Source of the DNA: Microbacteriaceae bacterium PS02066
GTDB lineage: Bacteria; Actinomycetota; Actinomycetes; Actinomycetales; Microbacteriaceae
Assembly: GCA_029959545.1 (NCBI GenBank)
Contig: JASCPH010000006.1
Coordinates: forward strand, 1-64,000
Length of the DNA stretch: 64,000 bases
Direction: 5' to 3'
Under the pieces are notes generated by a model. It was not told the origin of the DNA. It did not search any database and saw nothing but the letters and a program-made list of their open reading frames with translations. Shown piece after piece: positions 45,535 to 54,788 of the stretch; positions within the stretch are counted from its first letter, which is position 1, and every line of letters begins with the position of its first letter. Position numbers and translations under genes: made by a program.

Positions 45535-46512
45535 TCAGACGACCGGCAGACCCTCGATCTGGTCGGCGTTCGGCTCCGGTGCGCCCGCTTCGTCCAGCGC
45601 CGCGAGGAAGTGCTCCGCGTCGAGGGCTGCGATCGTTCCGGATGCGGCGGCGGTCACCGCCTGACGGTAGGTCGGGTCGATCACGTCGCCGGCGGCGAAG
45701 ACACCGGGCACCGACGTGCGCGAGGACCGGCCGTCGACCCAGATGGTGCCCTCGGGGGTCAGGTCGAGCTGGCCGTGGACGAGCTTCGTGCGCGGGTCGT
45801 TGCCGATCGCGACGAACACACCCTGCAGGTCGAGCTCGCGCGTCGAACCGTCGACCGTGTCCTTCAGGACGACACCGGTCACCGCCTCGTCACCGAGGAT
45901 GTCGACGACCTCGCTGTTCCACACGAACTCGATCTTCTCGTTCGCCATCGCGCGCTCCTGCATGATCTTGGAGGCGCGCAGCTCGTCGCGACGGTGGATG
46001 ACGTAGACCTTCGTCGCGAAGCGCGTGAGGAAGGTGGCCTCCTCCATCGCGGAGTCGCCGCCGCCGACGACGGCGATCGTGCGCTCACGGAAGAAGAAGC
46101 CGTCACAGGTTGCGCACCACGACACACCGCGGCCGGAGAGGTGCTCTTCCTTCGGGAGGCCGATCTTGCGGTACGCGGAGCCCGTCGCGAAGATCACGGC
46201 CGCGGCCTCCTCGACCGCGCCGGAGCCCAGCTGAACACGCTTCACGGGGCCGGAGAGGTCGAGCTCGGTGACGTCCTGGTAGAGGATCTCGGCGCCGAAC
46301 TTGCGCGCCTGCTCCTCCATCTTCGTCATGAGCTCGGGGCCCTGGATGCCCTCAGGGAAGCCGGGGAAGTTCTCCACCTCGGTGGTGTTCATGAGCTCAC
46401 CGCCGACCTCGACGGAGCTGGCGATGACCAGCGGCTTGAGGTTGGCCCGGGCCGCGTAGATGGCGGCGGTGTAGCCCGCGGGGCCGGAGCCGATGATGAT
46501 GAGCTGACGCAC
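45535..46512 (-). CDS. Thioredoxin reductase
   Basis: This 325-aa flavoprotein has the FAD-binding GSGPAGYTAAIYAAR, redox-active CATC (Cys133, Cys136), the NADPH-binding GGGDSAMEEA and the C-terminal FAD motif GVFAAGDV. It transfers electrons from NADPH to thioredoxin. GTG 46512 has GGGAGA upstream. The order murJ-trxB-trxA is ancestral, but no sigM gene lies between murJ and trxB here. Confidence 0.96.
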   Translation of the reverse strand: MRQLIIIGSGPAGYTAAIYAARANLKPLVIASSVEVGGELMNTTEVENFPGFPEGIQGPELMTKMEEQARKFGAEILYQDVTELDLSGPVKRVQLGSGAVEEAAAVIFATGSAYRKIGLPKEEHLSGRGVSWCATCDGFFFRERTIAVVGGGDSAMEEATFLTRFATKVYVIHRRDELRASKIMQERAMANEKIEFVWNSEVVDILGDEAVTGVVLKDTVDGSTRELDLQGVFVAIGNDPRTKLVHGQLDLTPEGTIWVDGRSSRTSVPGVFAAGDVIDPTYRQAVTAAASGTIAALDAEHFLAALDEAGAPEPNADQIEGLPVV

Positions 46513-46581
46513 GTGCGTTCTCCCTCGTGGTTTCAAAGTGCTCAACATATGGTATCGCGGGACATTCCCGCGGTCCGTTTG

Positions 46582-48183
46582 TCAGCGTCTGGAAAGGATG
46601 CGGCGAAGCGGTCGCAGCGCCGGGGCGAGCTCAGGGGTGCGCAGCGCCGCGAGCACGCCCAGGTAGACGACGAGGGTGGCCGCCCCGATGATGCCGGTGC
46701 CGATGGCGCCGTAGACCTTGTCGGAAGTCGTCCAGCCGGTGTCGCCGCCGAGGAGGAGGTAGACCCCCCATCCGGCCGCGGCAGCGGGGATCGCGGCGAT
46801 CGTGTACCGCCCGATCGCCGCGAACCACGATCGGATCCCGAGCGAACCGATGCGTCGGCGCAGCAGGACGGCGGCGAGTACGGCCTGCACGGTGATGGCG
46901 ATCGACTGCCCAAGAGCCACCGCGGCCGCGAGCCAGGGGGTGGGTGCGAGCCACGCGGCCGCCAATGCGGTGACGATGACGAGGACGGCCTGGACCGTCG
47001 TGAACACGAACGGGGTGCGCGTGTCGTCGTACGCGTAGAACGTGCGCTGCAGCACGAAGAGCACCGACAGCGGCAGCAGGCTCACGAGGTAGGCGATGAG
47101 CACAGGGGCGAGTTCGGCCGCATCCGCCGCGTTGTTCACGATGATGCGGGATGCCGGGACGGACGCCACCACGAGAGCAGCCGTCGCCACGACGATCAGC
47201 AGGCTGATGATGCGGATGCTGCGCGAGACGTCACCGCGCACCTCGTCGTCGCGCCCGGCCGAGGCGTGCTCGCTGATCTGCGTGAAGTACGGCGTTCCGA
47301 TCGAGAGGACGATCACCGAGTAGGGGAGCATGAAGATGAGCCACGCGGTTTGGGTGGCGAGCGTCGAGGCACCGTCGCCGGTCGCCTCGGAGATCACTCG
47401 ACTCTGGATGAGGCCGGCGATCTGGCCGACGACGACCATTGCCGCGGTCCAGCCGGCGAGACGGCCCATGTTCCGAAATCCGAGCCCGCGCCAGTGGAAG
47501 TCGGGGCGTAGTCGGAGCCCCGTGCGTCGCCACGAGACGAGCAGGATCAGCGCCTGCACGGCGATGCCGAAGGTGGCGGTGCCCCCCAGGGCGGCGATGG
47601 AGGCGGCGTTCCAGTCCGAGACCGCGGAGCGATCACCACCGATGACGAGCATCAGAAGCAGGAACCCGGCGATGGAGATGACGTTGTTGAGCACCGGTGC
47701 CCAGGTGAACGGCCCGAAGATGCGTCGGGCATTGAGCGTCTCTCCCAGGAGGGAGTATAGACCGTAGAAGAAGATTTGCGGCAGGCACCAGTAGGCGAAC
47801 GCGGTCGCCAGGGCGTGCTGCTCGGGGCTGTAGGCGGGCGCGTAGAGCGTGATCAGCACCGGTGCGAGCAGCATCGCGACGGCCGTCACGGCGAGCAGGA
47901 CGACGATCCCCGCGGTGAACAGCGCGGAGATGAAGCGCTGGCCGCGATCCTCCCTCGCGCTTGCGCGCACGATCTGCGGAACGATGACCGCCGTGAGCAC
48001 ACCCGCCGAGATGATCGCGTAGACGTTGTTCGGCAGCTGGTTGGCCTGCGCGAAAGCATCCCCCGCCCGGGATGACATCGTGCCCAGGACGGCGACCAGC
48101 ACGATGGTGCGGATGAGTCCGGTGACGCGGGAGACGAGCGTTCCCGCTCCCAGCAGCACGCTCGCCCGGCCCAGACCGCTCAC
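46582..48183 (-). CDS. Lipid II flippase MurJ (MviN)
   Basis: This 533-aa protein has about 14 transmembrane helices and the MVF-family opening TLVSRVTGLIRT with AFAQANQLPNNVYAI. It flips lipid II for peptidoglycan synthesis. There is no C-terminal pseudokinase extension as in mycobacterial MurJ, the part FhaA binds there. It overlaps the DUF6049 gene by 4 bp. Confidence 0.94.
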   Translation of the reverse strand: MSGLGRASVLLGAGTLVSRVTGLIRTIVLVAVLGTMSSRAGDAFAQANQLPNNVYAIISAGVLTAVIVPQIVRASAREDRGQRFISALFTAGIVVLLAVTAVAMLLAPVLITLYAPAYSPEQHALATAFAYWCLPQIFFYGLYSLLGETLNARRIFGPFTWAPVLNNVISIAGFLLLMLVIGGDRSAVSDWNAASIAALGGTATFGIAVQALILLVSWRRTGLRLRPDFHWRGLGFRNMGRLAGWTAAMVVVGQIAGLIQSRVISEATGDGASTLATQTAWLIFMLPYSVIVLSIGTPYFTQISEHASAGRDDEVRGDVSRSIRIISLLIVVATAALVVASVPASRIIVNNAADAAELAPVLIAYLVSLLPLSVLFVLQRTFYAYDDTRTPFVFTTVQAVLVIVTALAAAWLAPTPWLAAAVALGQSIAITVQAVLAAVLLRRRIGSLGIRSWFAAIGRYTIAAIPAAAAGWGVYLLLGGDTGWTTSDKVYGAIGTGIIGAATLVVYLGVLAALRTPELAPALRPLRRILSRR

Positions 48184-50249
48184 GCGTTCTCCTCGATGTC
48201 GTCGTCGGTGCGCGCCGCATCCGCCTTGTCTCGTTTGCGGCGACGGATGGTGCGGATGACGCCGATCGTGACAAAGCCCGTGGCCAGCACGACCAGCACC
48301 ACCAGACCTATGCCCTCCCAGTCCGCGCGCACGTTGACGTCGACCGTCTGCGTCTGTCCGATGGGCACGTACGTGGGGCTGCGCAGGCTGAGATCGATCT
48401 TGACGTCGCCGTTGCCGATCCGCGCGTTCACGGGGACCTCGACGAGCGTGTTGGCGGCGGCCGCGGCCACCACGGCGTTCTCACGCTCAACGTCGACGCG
48501 CAGATCGTCCGGGGCGGCGACGAGTACGACGTTCACCGGATAGGGCAGATCGTTGCGCACCCAGAAGCGCAGGTTGGTTCCCGCCGTCAGCAGGTTCAGC
48601 GCGGTCGATGGCACGATCGACACCGAGTCGAGCGTCGTGGTGGTGGCCTCCGCGTGCGCGTCGACGGCGCTCTGCCACCCCGACGGATCGCCGAGCCATG
48701 CGCCGCCCAACACCTGGAGGATGGCGGCGCGCTCGCGTCCGGTGAGCAAGGACGGGTCGTCGAGGATCGTGGCGAAGCTGTCGATCTGTGCCGCACCGGC
48801 GAGCATGCTCGTCAGCGCTGCCGGGCGCGCCGGGTCGACCGCGCCCGCCGAGACCTCAATGTCGGTCGGGGAGGCGCCGAGCACGCTCGACAGCCCCACC
48901 GCAGTCATGCCCGTGGTCGCCGCGGAGATCGCTCCGCGTAGGCCCTGCGGGTCGCGCGTGGCCGATCGTCCCAGGGTGACGAGAACGGGGGAGCCCTGTG
49001 CCGCCGCCGACGCGAACGTCAGATGCGCGGCCGCGGCAGCCGCATCCGCACGCGTCGTGAGTTCGGTGGAGGTGGATGCGGCCTGCAGTGCCGCGGACGC
49101 GCCGGCCGACGCGACGAGCAGCTCTCCGCCACCGGTGCGCGCGTGCGACGGGGATGCTGCCGACACCTGCGTGCTGTCGACGATCGTGAGCGCGCCGGGA
49201 GTGGCCGCAGTGAGCCATCCGACGAGTTCCGGTGAGGCTGTGCCCGACGGCGGCCAGTAGATCGTCGGCTCAGCGCCTGCGCCCACGTCAAGGAGCGCCT
49301 CGAGTGTCGGGGTCGTGGACGCGGACTGCTGCTGGTCCGTCGGCGCCGGTGTGGGAGCGGCTGGCTGCGCCTTCAGATCCACGTAAGCGTTCAACGACGT
49401 CGGCGCGAGCGGTGCGCCCAGCCCCGCGGCGAACTGCGTGCTCACGTCGGCGTCGCCGTACTGCAGCGCGAACCGAGAGTTCGGCAGGTCCATGAGCCGC
49501 TGCAGCCATGCCCGCGCGGACTCCGGAGCGGACGTGCCGCGCGCCCGGATCGAGGCCACGATCGCGGGGTCGACCGCGAGGATCGCCGAGGTGCCGGTGA
49601 CGGCATCGAGCTGGGCCGTCAGAGCGCCGTCGGATGCGGTGAGCGAGCTCAACTGATCGGTCGACAGCATCCCCGCCGTCAGCGCGGGAGCCGTGATCGG
49701 CACGATCACCGCGACGGTACCTGAGGGGCCGGTACCGATCGTGACCACAGAGCGCGCCGTCTTGCCCGCGAGGCTGACCCACAGGGGATAGACCCCCGCG
49801 CCGCGACCCGCGAGTGCGGGGTCGTCGGCCGCGACGATCACGCTCGCCGAGCTCGATTGCCCGGGTGGGGTCTCCTCGACCGCGCTGGATCCGACGACAC
49901 GCCCCGCCGGGGCATCGGCTGACTCCGAAAGCCAGGCGTCGAGAGCGGCGGAACCGTCCAGCGGTGCATCTCCGAGCATGAGCTCCGCCGTTGACGCCGG
50001 AGTTCGTGAAGCCGTGCTGTTCTCGAGCCAGACGAGGGCCGTGAGCGCCTCGCCCGCCGCCAGCACCCCACCGGACAGCGGTGCCACGGAGACGTCGACG
50101 GTCCCTGTCGAAGAGGGCGACGGCGTCGGGGTGGCGGCCGCTGCGGGAGCGGCGATCCCCAGGACGATCGCGACGGCGATGAGCGGCGCGAGCAGAAGTC
50201 GTCGCCGCCGGGATGCGGGGGTGCCCGTGCGGGCCGAAGTCGGAATCAT
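48180..50249 (-). CDS. DUF6049-family exported, membrane-anchored protein
   Basis: This 689-aa protein has an Arg-rich N-terminus and a signal peptide (about 16-39, ending PAAAA). A large Ala/Thr-rich extracytoplasmic part follows, then one transmembrane helix near residue 655 and a short basic cytoplasmic tail. The place directly upstream of murJ is conserved in actinobacteria (compare Rv3909). Its role is unknown, though the location suggests cell-wall synthesis. Confidence 0.85.
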   Translation of the reverse strand: MIPTSARTGTPASRRRRLLLAPLIAVAIVLGIAAPAAAATPTPSPSSTGTVDVSVAPLSGGVLAAGEALTALVWLENSTASRTPASTAELMLGDAPLDGSAALDAWLSESADAPAGRVVGSSAVEETPPGQSSSASVIVAADDPALAGRGAGVYPLWVSLAGKTARSVVTIGTGPSGTVAVIVPITAPALTAGMLSTDQLSSLTASDGALTAQLDAVTGTSAILAVDPAIVASIRARGTSAPESARAWLQRLMDLPNSRFALQYGDADVSTQFAAGLGAPLAPTSLNAYVDLKAQPAAPTPAPTDQQQSASTTPTLEALLDVGAGAEPTIYWPPSGTASPELVGWLTAATPGALTIVDSTQVSAASPSHARTGGGELLVASAGASAALQAASTSTELTTRADAAAAAAHLTFASAAAQGSPVLVTLGRSATRDPQGLRGAISAATTGMTAVGLSSVLGASPTDIEVSAGAVDPARPAALTSMLAGAAQIDSFATILDDPSLLTGRERAAILQVLGGAWLGDPSGWQSAVDAHAEATTTTLDSVSIVPSTALNLLTAGTNLRFWVRNDLPYPVNVVLVAAPDDLRVDVERENAVVAAAAANTLVEVPVNARIGNGDVKIDLSLRSPTYVPIGQTQTVDVNVRADWEGIGLVVLVVLATGFVTIGVIRTIRRRKRDKADAARTDDDIEENA

Positions 50250-50353
50250 TCGTAGCTGAGCAGGCTCCTGTGCGGAGAGTCCGCAGGGTCGGGAGCGAGT
50301 CTACGGGCCCCGGCCTGGGATTCACCGAGCGCACGCCCGGGTTGAATGGACTC

Positions 50354-51847
50354 ATGCACACCGCCATCGCCCACCGCCTCGCCGATGATCTGCGCGCCGC
50401 TGGCTTCACGACCGAGGCTCTTCGCTCGCTCATCGGCGAGGACGCGGAGTCGGCGCTCATTCGGGCTGTCGCCGTGCCGGCCCGACGGGCCCTCACGCGG
50501 CATCCGCACGATGCCGTCGCCGTGCTCGCGCGCCTGTTCGTGCTGGGGGATGTGGTCGACGCCGCATCCGTCGCTGCGACACTGCCCGGCACCGGACTCG
50601 AGGATGCGGAACGGCTCGGCGTGATCGAGCGGCGCGGTCAGGCTGTGGCGCCCACGGTGGCGGTGCGCCCGCACGTCTTCGCCGACGGCGGCGAGGGGTG
50701 GATCGCGAGCGATCTGGACGAGCTGGCAGGCGTCTTCCCGTTGCGTCCGGACCATGTGCTCGGCGTCGGGGGTGCGGGCCGGACGCTCGTCTCTCTGCTG
50801 CCCGCATCCGGAAGCGGGCGCGCCCTCGACCTCGGATGCGGCTGCGGCCTGGTGGCGTTCGAGCTGCGTCGGAGGGGTTTCGACGTCGTCGCGACCGACA
50901 TCTCGCCGCGCGCGCTGTGGTTCACGAAGCTGGGCGCGGCGCTCAACCACCTGGAGGGCATCGACGTCCGCGAGGGCAGTCTGTACGAGCCCGTCGGCGA
51001 CGAGAGCTTCGAGCTGGTCGCTTCGAACCCGCCGTTCGTCATCACCCCGCGGGCCGACGGTGTGCCCGCCTACGAGTACCGCGACGGCGGCCGGGCAGGG
51101 GACGAACTCATGCGCGAGGTCGTGACCGGCGCCGCATCCCATCTCGTCGACGGCGGCCGGGCGATCATGCTGGGCAACTGGGAGGAGCGCGATGGTGTGT
51201 CCGGGCTGGAGCGGGTGCGCGCGTGGACCGAGGGCGTCGGCGCGTGGGTGATCGAGCGTGAGCAGCTCGACCCGGCCCGCTACGCGGAGCACTGGGTGCG
51301 CGATGGCGGAACGAGGCCTGGCAGCGACGAGCATGAGGCGCTGATGGGCGCCTGGCTCGACGACTTCGAGACCCGCGGCGTCGAGGGCGTGGGGCTGGGG
51401 TGGGTGCAGCTCATGCGCGGCTCGAGGCTGCGCCGCTTCGAGAGGGTGGCGCAGGCGGTCGATCCCGCCGTGCTCGCCGCGCACACCGCCGCTGTGTGGC
51501 GGGCGGCGGCGTGGCTGGATCGCACCGACGACATGGTGCTCGCCGCATCCGTGCTGCGGGTCGCGGCCGATGTGACCGAGGCGCGGCATCATCTTCCCGG
51601 TGCGGAGGCGCCGAGCGTGATCGAGCTGCGACAGGGAGGCGGCCTTGCGCGCACGGTGTCCGCCGATTCGGCGCTCGCCGCACTCGTGGGAGCGAGCGAC
51701 GGGGAACTGCCCGTGGGCGTGCTCATCGACGCGATCGCCGATCTGCTCGAGGTCGATGCCGCAGCGCTGCGTGCGGACCTGCTTCCGCGGGTTCGCGAGC
51801 TCGTGCTGACCGGGATGCTGGAAGTGCCGCACGACGTGGCCGATTAG
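50354..51847 (+). CDS. Class I SAM-dependent methyltransferase with N- and C-terminal extensions
   Basis: This 497-aa protein has an N-terminal helical domain (about 1-125) and a central methyltransferase domain, with the SAM loop DLGCGCGLVAFEL near 155 and the catalytic SNPPFVITP near 225. The NPPF motif indicates amine (N6-adenine or N-glutamine/rRNA) methylation, of the RsmC/RlmG/PrmC style. The extra C-terminal 150 residues are unusual. The start is ATG 50354, 6 nt after TTGAAT, so leaderless. The target is unknown. Confidence 0.82.
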   Translation: MHTAIAHRLADDLRAAGFTTEALRSLIGEDAESALIRAVAVPARRALTRHPHDAVAVLARLFVLGDVVDAASVAATLPGTGLEDAERLGVIERRGQAVAPTVAVRPHVFADGGEGWIASDLDELAGVFPLRPDHVLGVGGAGRTLVSLLPASGSGRALDLGCGCGLVAFELRRRGFDVVATDISPRALWFTKLGAALNHLEGIDVREGSLYEPVGDESFELVASNPPFVITPRADGVPAYEYRDGGRAGDELMREVVTGAASHLVDGGRAIMLGNWEERDGVSGLERVRAWTEGVGAWVIEREQLDPARYAEHWVRDGGTRPGSDEHEALMGAWLDDFETRGVEGVGLGWVQLMRGSRLRRFERVAQAVDPAVLAAHTAAVWRAAAWLDRTDDMVLAASVLRVAADVTEARHHLPGAEAPSVIELRQGGGLARTVSADSALAALVGASDGELPVGVLIDAIADLLEVDAAALRADLLPRVRELVLTGMLEVPHDVAD

Positions 51848-51856
51848 GCTCTTTGC

Positions 51857-53284
51857 ATGCTCAACATGGCCGAGGGTCTCGCGCGGCTGGGCACTCTCGC
51901 CTCCTCACCCGTCGTCGTCGTGCTCGCCGACGCCTTCGCCGCTGCGGGGCGCGAGCTCGCCGTCGTCGGCGGCCCGGTGCGCGATGCGCTGCTGGGTCGC
52001 ACGACACACGACCTGGACTTCACGACGGATGCGGACCCCGACGAGATCCTGCGCATCGTCACGCCGATCTCGACCGCACAGTGGGACATCGGCCGGGCGT
52101 TCGGCACGATCGGCGCCCGCATCCGCGGCGAGCAGGTGGAGATCACCACCTACCGCGCTGACGCCTACGACGGCGAGACCCGCAAGCCGGTCGTCGCGTT
52201 CGGCGACTCGCTCGAGTCCGATCTCGTCCGCCGCGACTTCACCGTCAACGCGATGGCGCTGCGGGTGCCCGGACCGCAGCTGGTCGACCCGCACGGCGGC
52301 ATCGAGGACCTCGTCGCGGGTGTGCTGCGCACCCCCACCGATGCGCGGATCAGCTTCGGCGACGACCCCCTGCGGATGCTTCGTGCGGCGCGCTTCTCGT
52401 CGCAGCTCGGTTTCACGGTCGACGCCGACGCGGTCGCAGCGATCACCGAGCTGCGTGAGACGCTCGGGATCGTGAGCCCGGAGCGCATCCAGAGCGAGCT
52501 CGTGCGTCTCCTGCAGACCGACGATCCGGTGCGCGGCCTGCGGCTGCTGGTGGAGACGGGGCTGATCGACCAGTTCCTCCCGGAGGTGCCCGCGCTGCGT
52601 CTCGAGGTCGACGAGCACCACCACCACAAGGACGTCTACGAGCACTCGCTCACCGTGCTGCGGCAGGCGATCGAACTCGAGCGCACCCGACACCCGGACT
52701 CCGCGCCTGACGTTCCCCTGCGGCTCGCGGCGCTACTGCACGACATCGGCAAGCCCGCGACGCGCCGGCTCGAGCCGGGCGGTGCGGTCACCTTCCACCA
52801 CCACGATGTGAAGGGGTCGCGGATGGCGCGCAAGCGCCTGCGCGAGTTGCGGTTCGATTCGGCGACGATCGACTCCGTCGCCCTGCTGATCGAGCTGCAT
52901 CTGCGCTTCTTCGGCTACGCCGAGGGCGCATGGACGGATGCGGCGGTGCGCCGCTACGTGCGCGACGCCGGCGACGAGTTGGAGCGCCTGCACATCCTGA
53001 CCCGCGCCGACGTGACCACGCGCAACAAGCGCAAGGCGACGCGACTGCGTCTGGCGTACGACGACATCGAGCGGCGCATCGACGAGCTGCGGGCCCAGGA
53101 GGAGCTGGACGCCATCCGTCCGGAGCTCGACGGCAACGAGATCCAGCGCATCCTCGGCATCTCACCCGGCCGAGAGGTGGGCGAGGCGTACCGATTCCTG
53201 CTCGACCTGCGGCTGGATGAGGGCGTGCTGGGGGCCGAGGAGAGCGAGCGCCGTCTGCGCGACTGGTGGGCTGCGCGCGGTTGA
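51857..53284 (+). CDS. CCA tRNA nucleotidyltransferase / PcnA-type polymerase with HD domain
   Basis: This 475-aa protein has the class II nucleotidyltransferase motif GGPVRDALLGR and DLDF with the metal aspartates, the RNA-binding RRDFTVNAMA, and an HD domain with LLHDIGKPATR. It adds or repairs the CCA tail of tRNAs, necessary here because none of the three tRNA genes in the window encodes CCA. TAGGCT (51846-51851) overlaps the previous stop and lies 5 nt before ATG 51857. Confidence 0.93.
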   Translation: MLNMAEGLARLGTLASSPVVVVLADAFAAAGRELAVVGGPVRDALLGRTTHDLDFTTDADPDEILRIVTPISTAQWDIGRAFGTIGARIRGEQVEITTYRADAYDGETRKPVVAFGDSLESDLVRRDFTVNAMALRVPGPQLVDPHGGIEDLVAGVLRTPTDARISFGDDPLRMLRAARFSSQLGFTVDADAVAAITELRETLGIVSPERIQSELVRLLQTDDPVRGLRLLVETGLIDQFLPEVPALRLEVDEHHHHKDVYEHSLTVLRQAIELERTRHPDSAPDVPLRLAALLHDIGKPATRRLEPGGAVTFHHHDVKGSRMARKRLRELRFDSATIDSVALLIELHLRFFGYAEGAWTDAAVRRYVRDAGDELERLHILTRADVTTRNKRKATRLRLAYDDIERRIDELRAQEELDAIRPELDGNEIQRILGISPGREVGEAYRFLLDLRLDEGVLGAEESERRLRDWWAARG

Positions 53285-53301
53285 CCCGCCGTGGCGGGTG
53301 C

Positions 53302-53355
53302 GTGGCCGCATGCGCTGACGTGGCCGCATCCGCTGACGTGGCCGCATCCGCTGAA
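53302..53355. repeat. Three-copy 18-bp tandem repeat
   Basis: GTGGCCGCATCCGCTGAC or a one-base variant occurs three times head-to-tail (53302, 53320, 53338) just after the pcnA stop. It contains the over-represented CCGCATCC octamer. Confidence 0.85.
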
Positions 53356-53363
53356 CAGGAAAG

Positions 53364-53410
53364 ATCCGCCCATCAGGACGATCTGACGTGGATCGTCCTG
53401 ATGGGCGGAT
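53364..53410. terminator. Bidirectional terminator between pcnA and azoR
   Basis: A perfect 19-bp inverted repeat pairs 53364-53382 with 53392-53410 around a 9-nt loop between converging genes. Confidence 0.85.
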
Positions 53411-53439
53411 ATCTCCTGCGGGAGGGATGCGGCGCCGGC

Positions 53440-54093
53440 TCAGACCGTGGCGGACGCGGCCTCCGCGATGGCACGACCGCCCTCGCGCGCGGCCTCCTCG
53501 GCGGCGGACTTGATGTCGGCGGCGACCTCGGAGAACTGATCGAGCGCGGGGTTCACTCCCACGAGGGTGAAGGAGCGCTGCACGACCCGCAGATCGAGGC
53601 CCCAGACGTCCTCGAGCACGCGACGCAGCCACGCGGTGGAGTGATCCCAGCCCTCCTTGGGCGTGCCGGCGTCGTAGTTGCCGCCGAGCACCGTGACCAA
53701 CACGGCGGGCTTGCCGCGCAGCGCCGTGCCCTGCGGGTCGATGCGCGGGTCGGTGTAGGCCAGGTCGAACCAGGTCTTCGCGTGCTGCGAGACGCCGTAG
53801 TTGTAGAGAGGGATCGTCAGCAGGAGGGCGTCGGCGTCGATGAGCTCGTCGGCGAGGCGCGTCGCAAGGGCGAGGGCCTCGCGCTGCTCGGCGGTGCGGT
53901 CGGCTTCGGGGACGTTCCTGCCGGTGACCGCTGCCGCCCATGCCGTGGCGGGGATCGGTTCGGCAGACAGGTCGCGCCGGACGACGGTCTGGTCTGTGTG
54001 CGTGGCGAGCCACTCGGTCTCGACGATGTCGCCGAGGGCGCGGCTGGCGGAGGTGGGGGGAAGGATGCTCGCATCCAGACGGAAGAGGGACAT
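53440..54093 (-). CDS. FMN-dependent NADH-azoreductase / NAD(P)H oxidoreductase
   Basis: This 217-aa flavodoxin-fold enzyme has FMN-binding residues in the N-terminal SILPPTSASRAL and in IPLYNYGVSQHAKTWFD, as in AzoR-type quinone reductases. It reduces quinones or azo compounds with NAD(P)H. It is divergent from an HxlR regulator with a shared 75-bp control region, a common quinone/electrophile-response pair. Confidence 0.87.
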   Translation of the reverse strand: MSLFRLDASILPPTSASRALGDIVETEWLATHTDQTVVRRDLSAEPIPATAWAAAVTGRNVPEADRTAEQREALALATRLADELIDADALLLTIPLYNYGVSQHAKTWFDLAYTDPRIDPQGTALRGKPAVLVTVLGGNYDAGTPKEGWDHSTAWLRRVLEDVWGLDLRVVQRSFTLVGVNPALDQFSEVAADIKSAAEEAAREGGRAIAEAASATV

Positions 54094-54106
54094 AATGCTC
54101 CAATCG

Positions 54107-54139
54107 ACCTAGCGGCTATGAAAAAGAGAGTGGCTAGGT
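54107..54139. promoter_or_regulatory. Candidate HxlR operator
   Basis: The half-sites ACCTAGC (54107-54113) and GCTAGGT (54133-54139) form an inverted repeat with a 19-base spacer. Further CTAG cores lie at 54144-54160. They cover both divergent promoters. Confidence 0.55.
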
Positions 54140-54167
54140 GAACGCTAGCACGGCTAGACTGAGGGGC

Positions 54168-54503
54168 GTGGCCGGAGACCAGCACGATGAGCGTCAGTGC
54201 GACGCCGCTGTCTCGCGCGCCTTCTCGGTTCTCGGCAAGCGCTGGAACGGCATGATCCTCGACGTTCTGGGCGAGGGGGCATTGTCGTTCGTGGGATTGC
54301 GCCGGGCCGTCACCGGCATCAGCGACGCCGTGCTCTCGGATCGTCTCGTCGAGCTCGCCGATGCCGGCCTGGTCGTCCGTGAGGTGGATGCGGGTCCGCC
54401 GGTTGCGGTCTCCTACACGCTGACGGATGCCGGGGCTCGCCTCGTGCCGATCCTCGCCCAGCTGGGTGCCTGGGCCGACGGCAACCTCTCCGCCTCCCGC
54501 TGA
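54168..54503 (+). CDS. HxlR-family transcriptional regulator
   Basis: This 111-aa winged helix-turn-helix protein has Cys near the N-terminus (ERQCDAAVSRAF), where HxlR/QorR-type redox sensors keep a conserved cysteine, and GISDAVLSDRLVELADAGLV as the recognition region. It probably controls the divergent azoreductase in response to quinones. GTG 54168 is 7 nt after TAGACT (54155-54160) and also has GAGGGG before it; GTG 54138 is a longer alternative that would extend into the operator. Confidence 0.88.
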   Translation: MAGDQHDERQCDAAVSRAFSVLGKRWNGMILDVLGEGALSFVGLRRAVTGISDAVLSDRLVELADAGLVVREVDAGPPVAVSYTLTDAGARLVPILAQLGAWADGNLSASR

Positions 54504-54572
54504 CCCCGCCCTACGCACCCGCTCCTGCCCGTGCGCCTCCCCCCGGCACCCTCCGGGTGCGCCTGCCCGTCG

Positions 54573-54649
54573 GCATGTCCGCCTTCCCGCAGGGCATGTC
54601 CCACTTCCCGCAGGAATCGGGGCTCGAAACCGCGGAAAGTGGGACATGG
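54573..54649. repeat. TGTCCCACTT hairpin repeat, copy A
   Basis: Two forward half-sites GCATGTCC(G/C)(C/A)CTTCCCGCAGG (54573 and 54594) and one inverse half-site ending AAGTGGGACATGG (to 54649) surround a core GAATCGGGGCTCGAAAC. The same arrangement recurs at 59550-59656. It lies in the 285-bp gap after the HxlR gene. Confidence 0.8.
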
Positions 54650-54675
54650 TCGTCGACGACCCCGCACACACCAAC

Positions 54676-54725
54676 GTTCCCCTGTCATAGATCGACGGGA
54701 AGACGTCGATCTATGACAGGGGAAC
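54676..54725. terminator. 21-bp perfect stem-loop
   Basis: GTTCCCCTGTCATAGATCGAC (54676-54696) pairs perfectly with 54705-54725 around an 8-nt loop. It may terminate both neighbouring transcripts, though the long stem containing ATAGAT and no T-run is also like a mobile palindromic repeat. Confidence 0.6.
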
Positions 54726-54788
54726 AGGGGTGGTGGGACCCGCGAGGGAGGCCCTCGGCGCCGGAAGGGACCTCGGGCGGGAGGGTTC

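Noticed and set aside
53302-53355. CRISPR-like array
   Set aside because: The 18-bp units are directly adjacent with no spacers, so this is a simple tandem repeat. No other array-like pattern was seen in the window.
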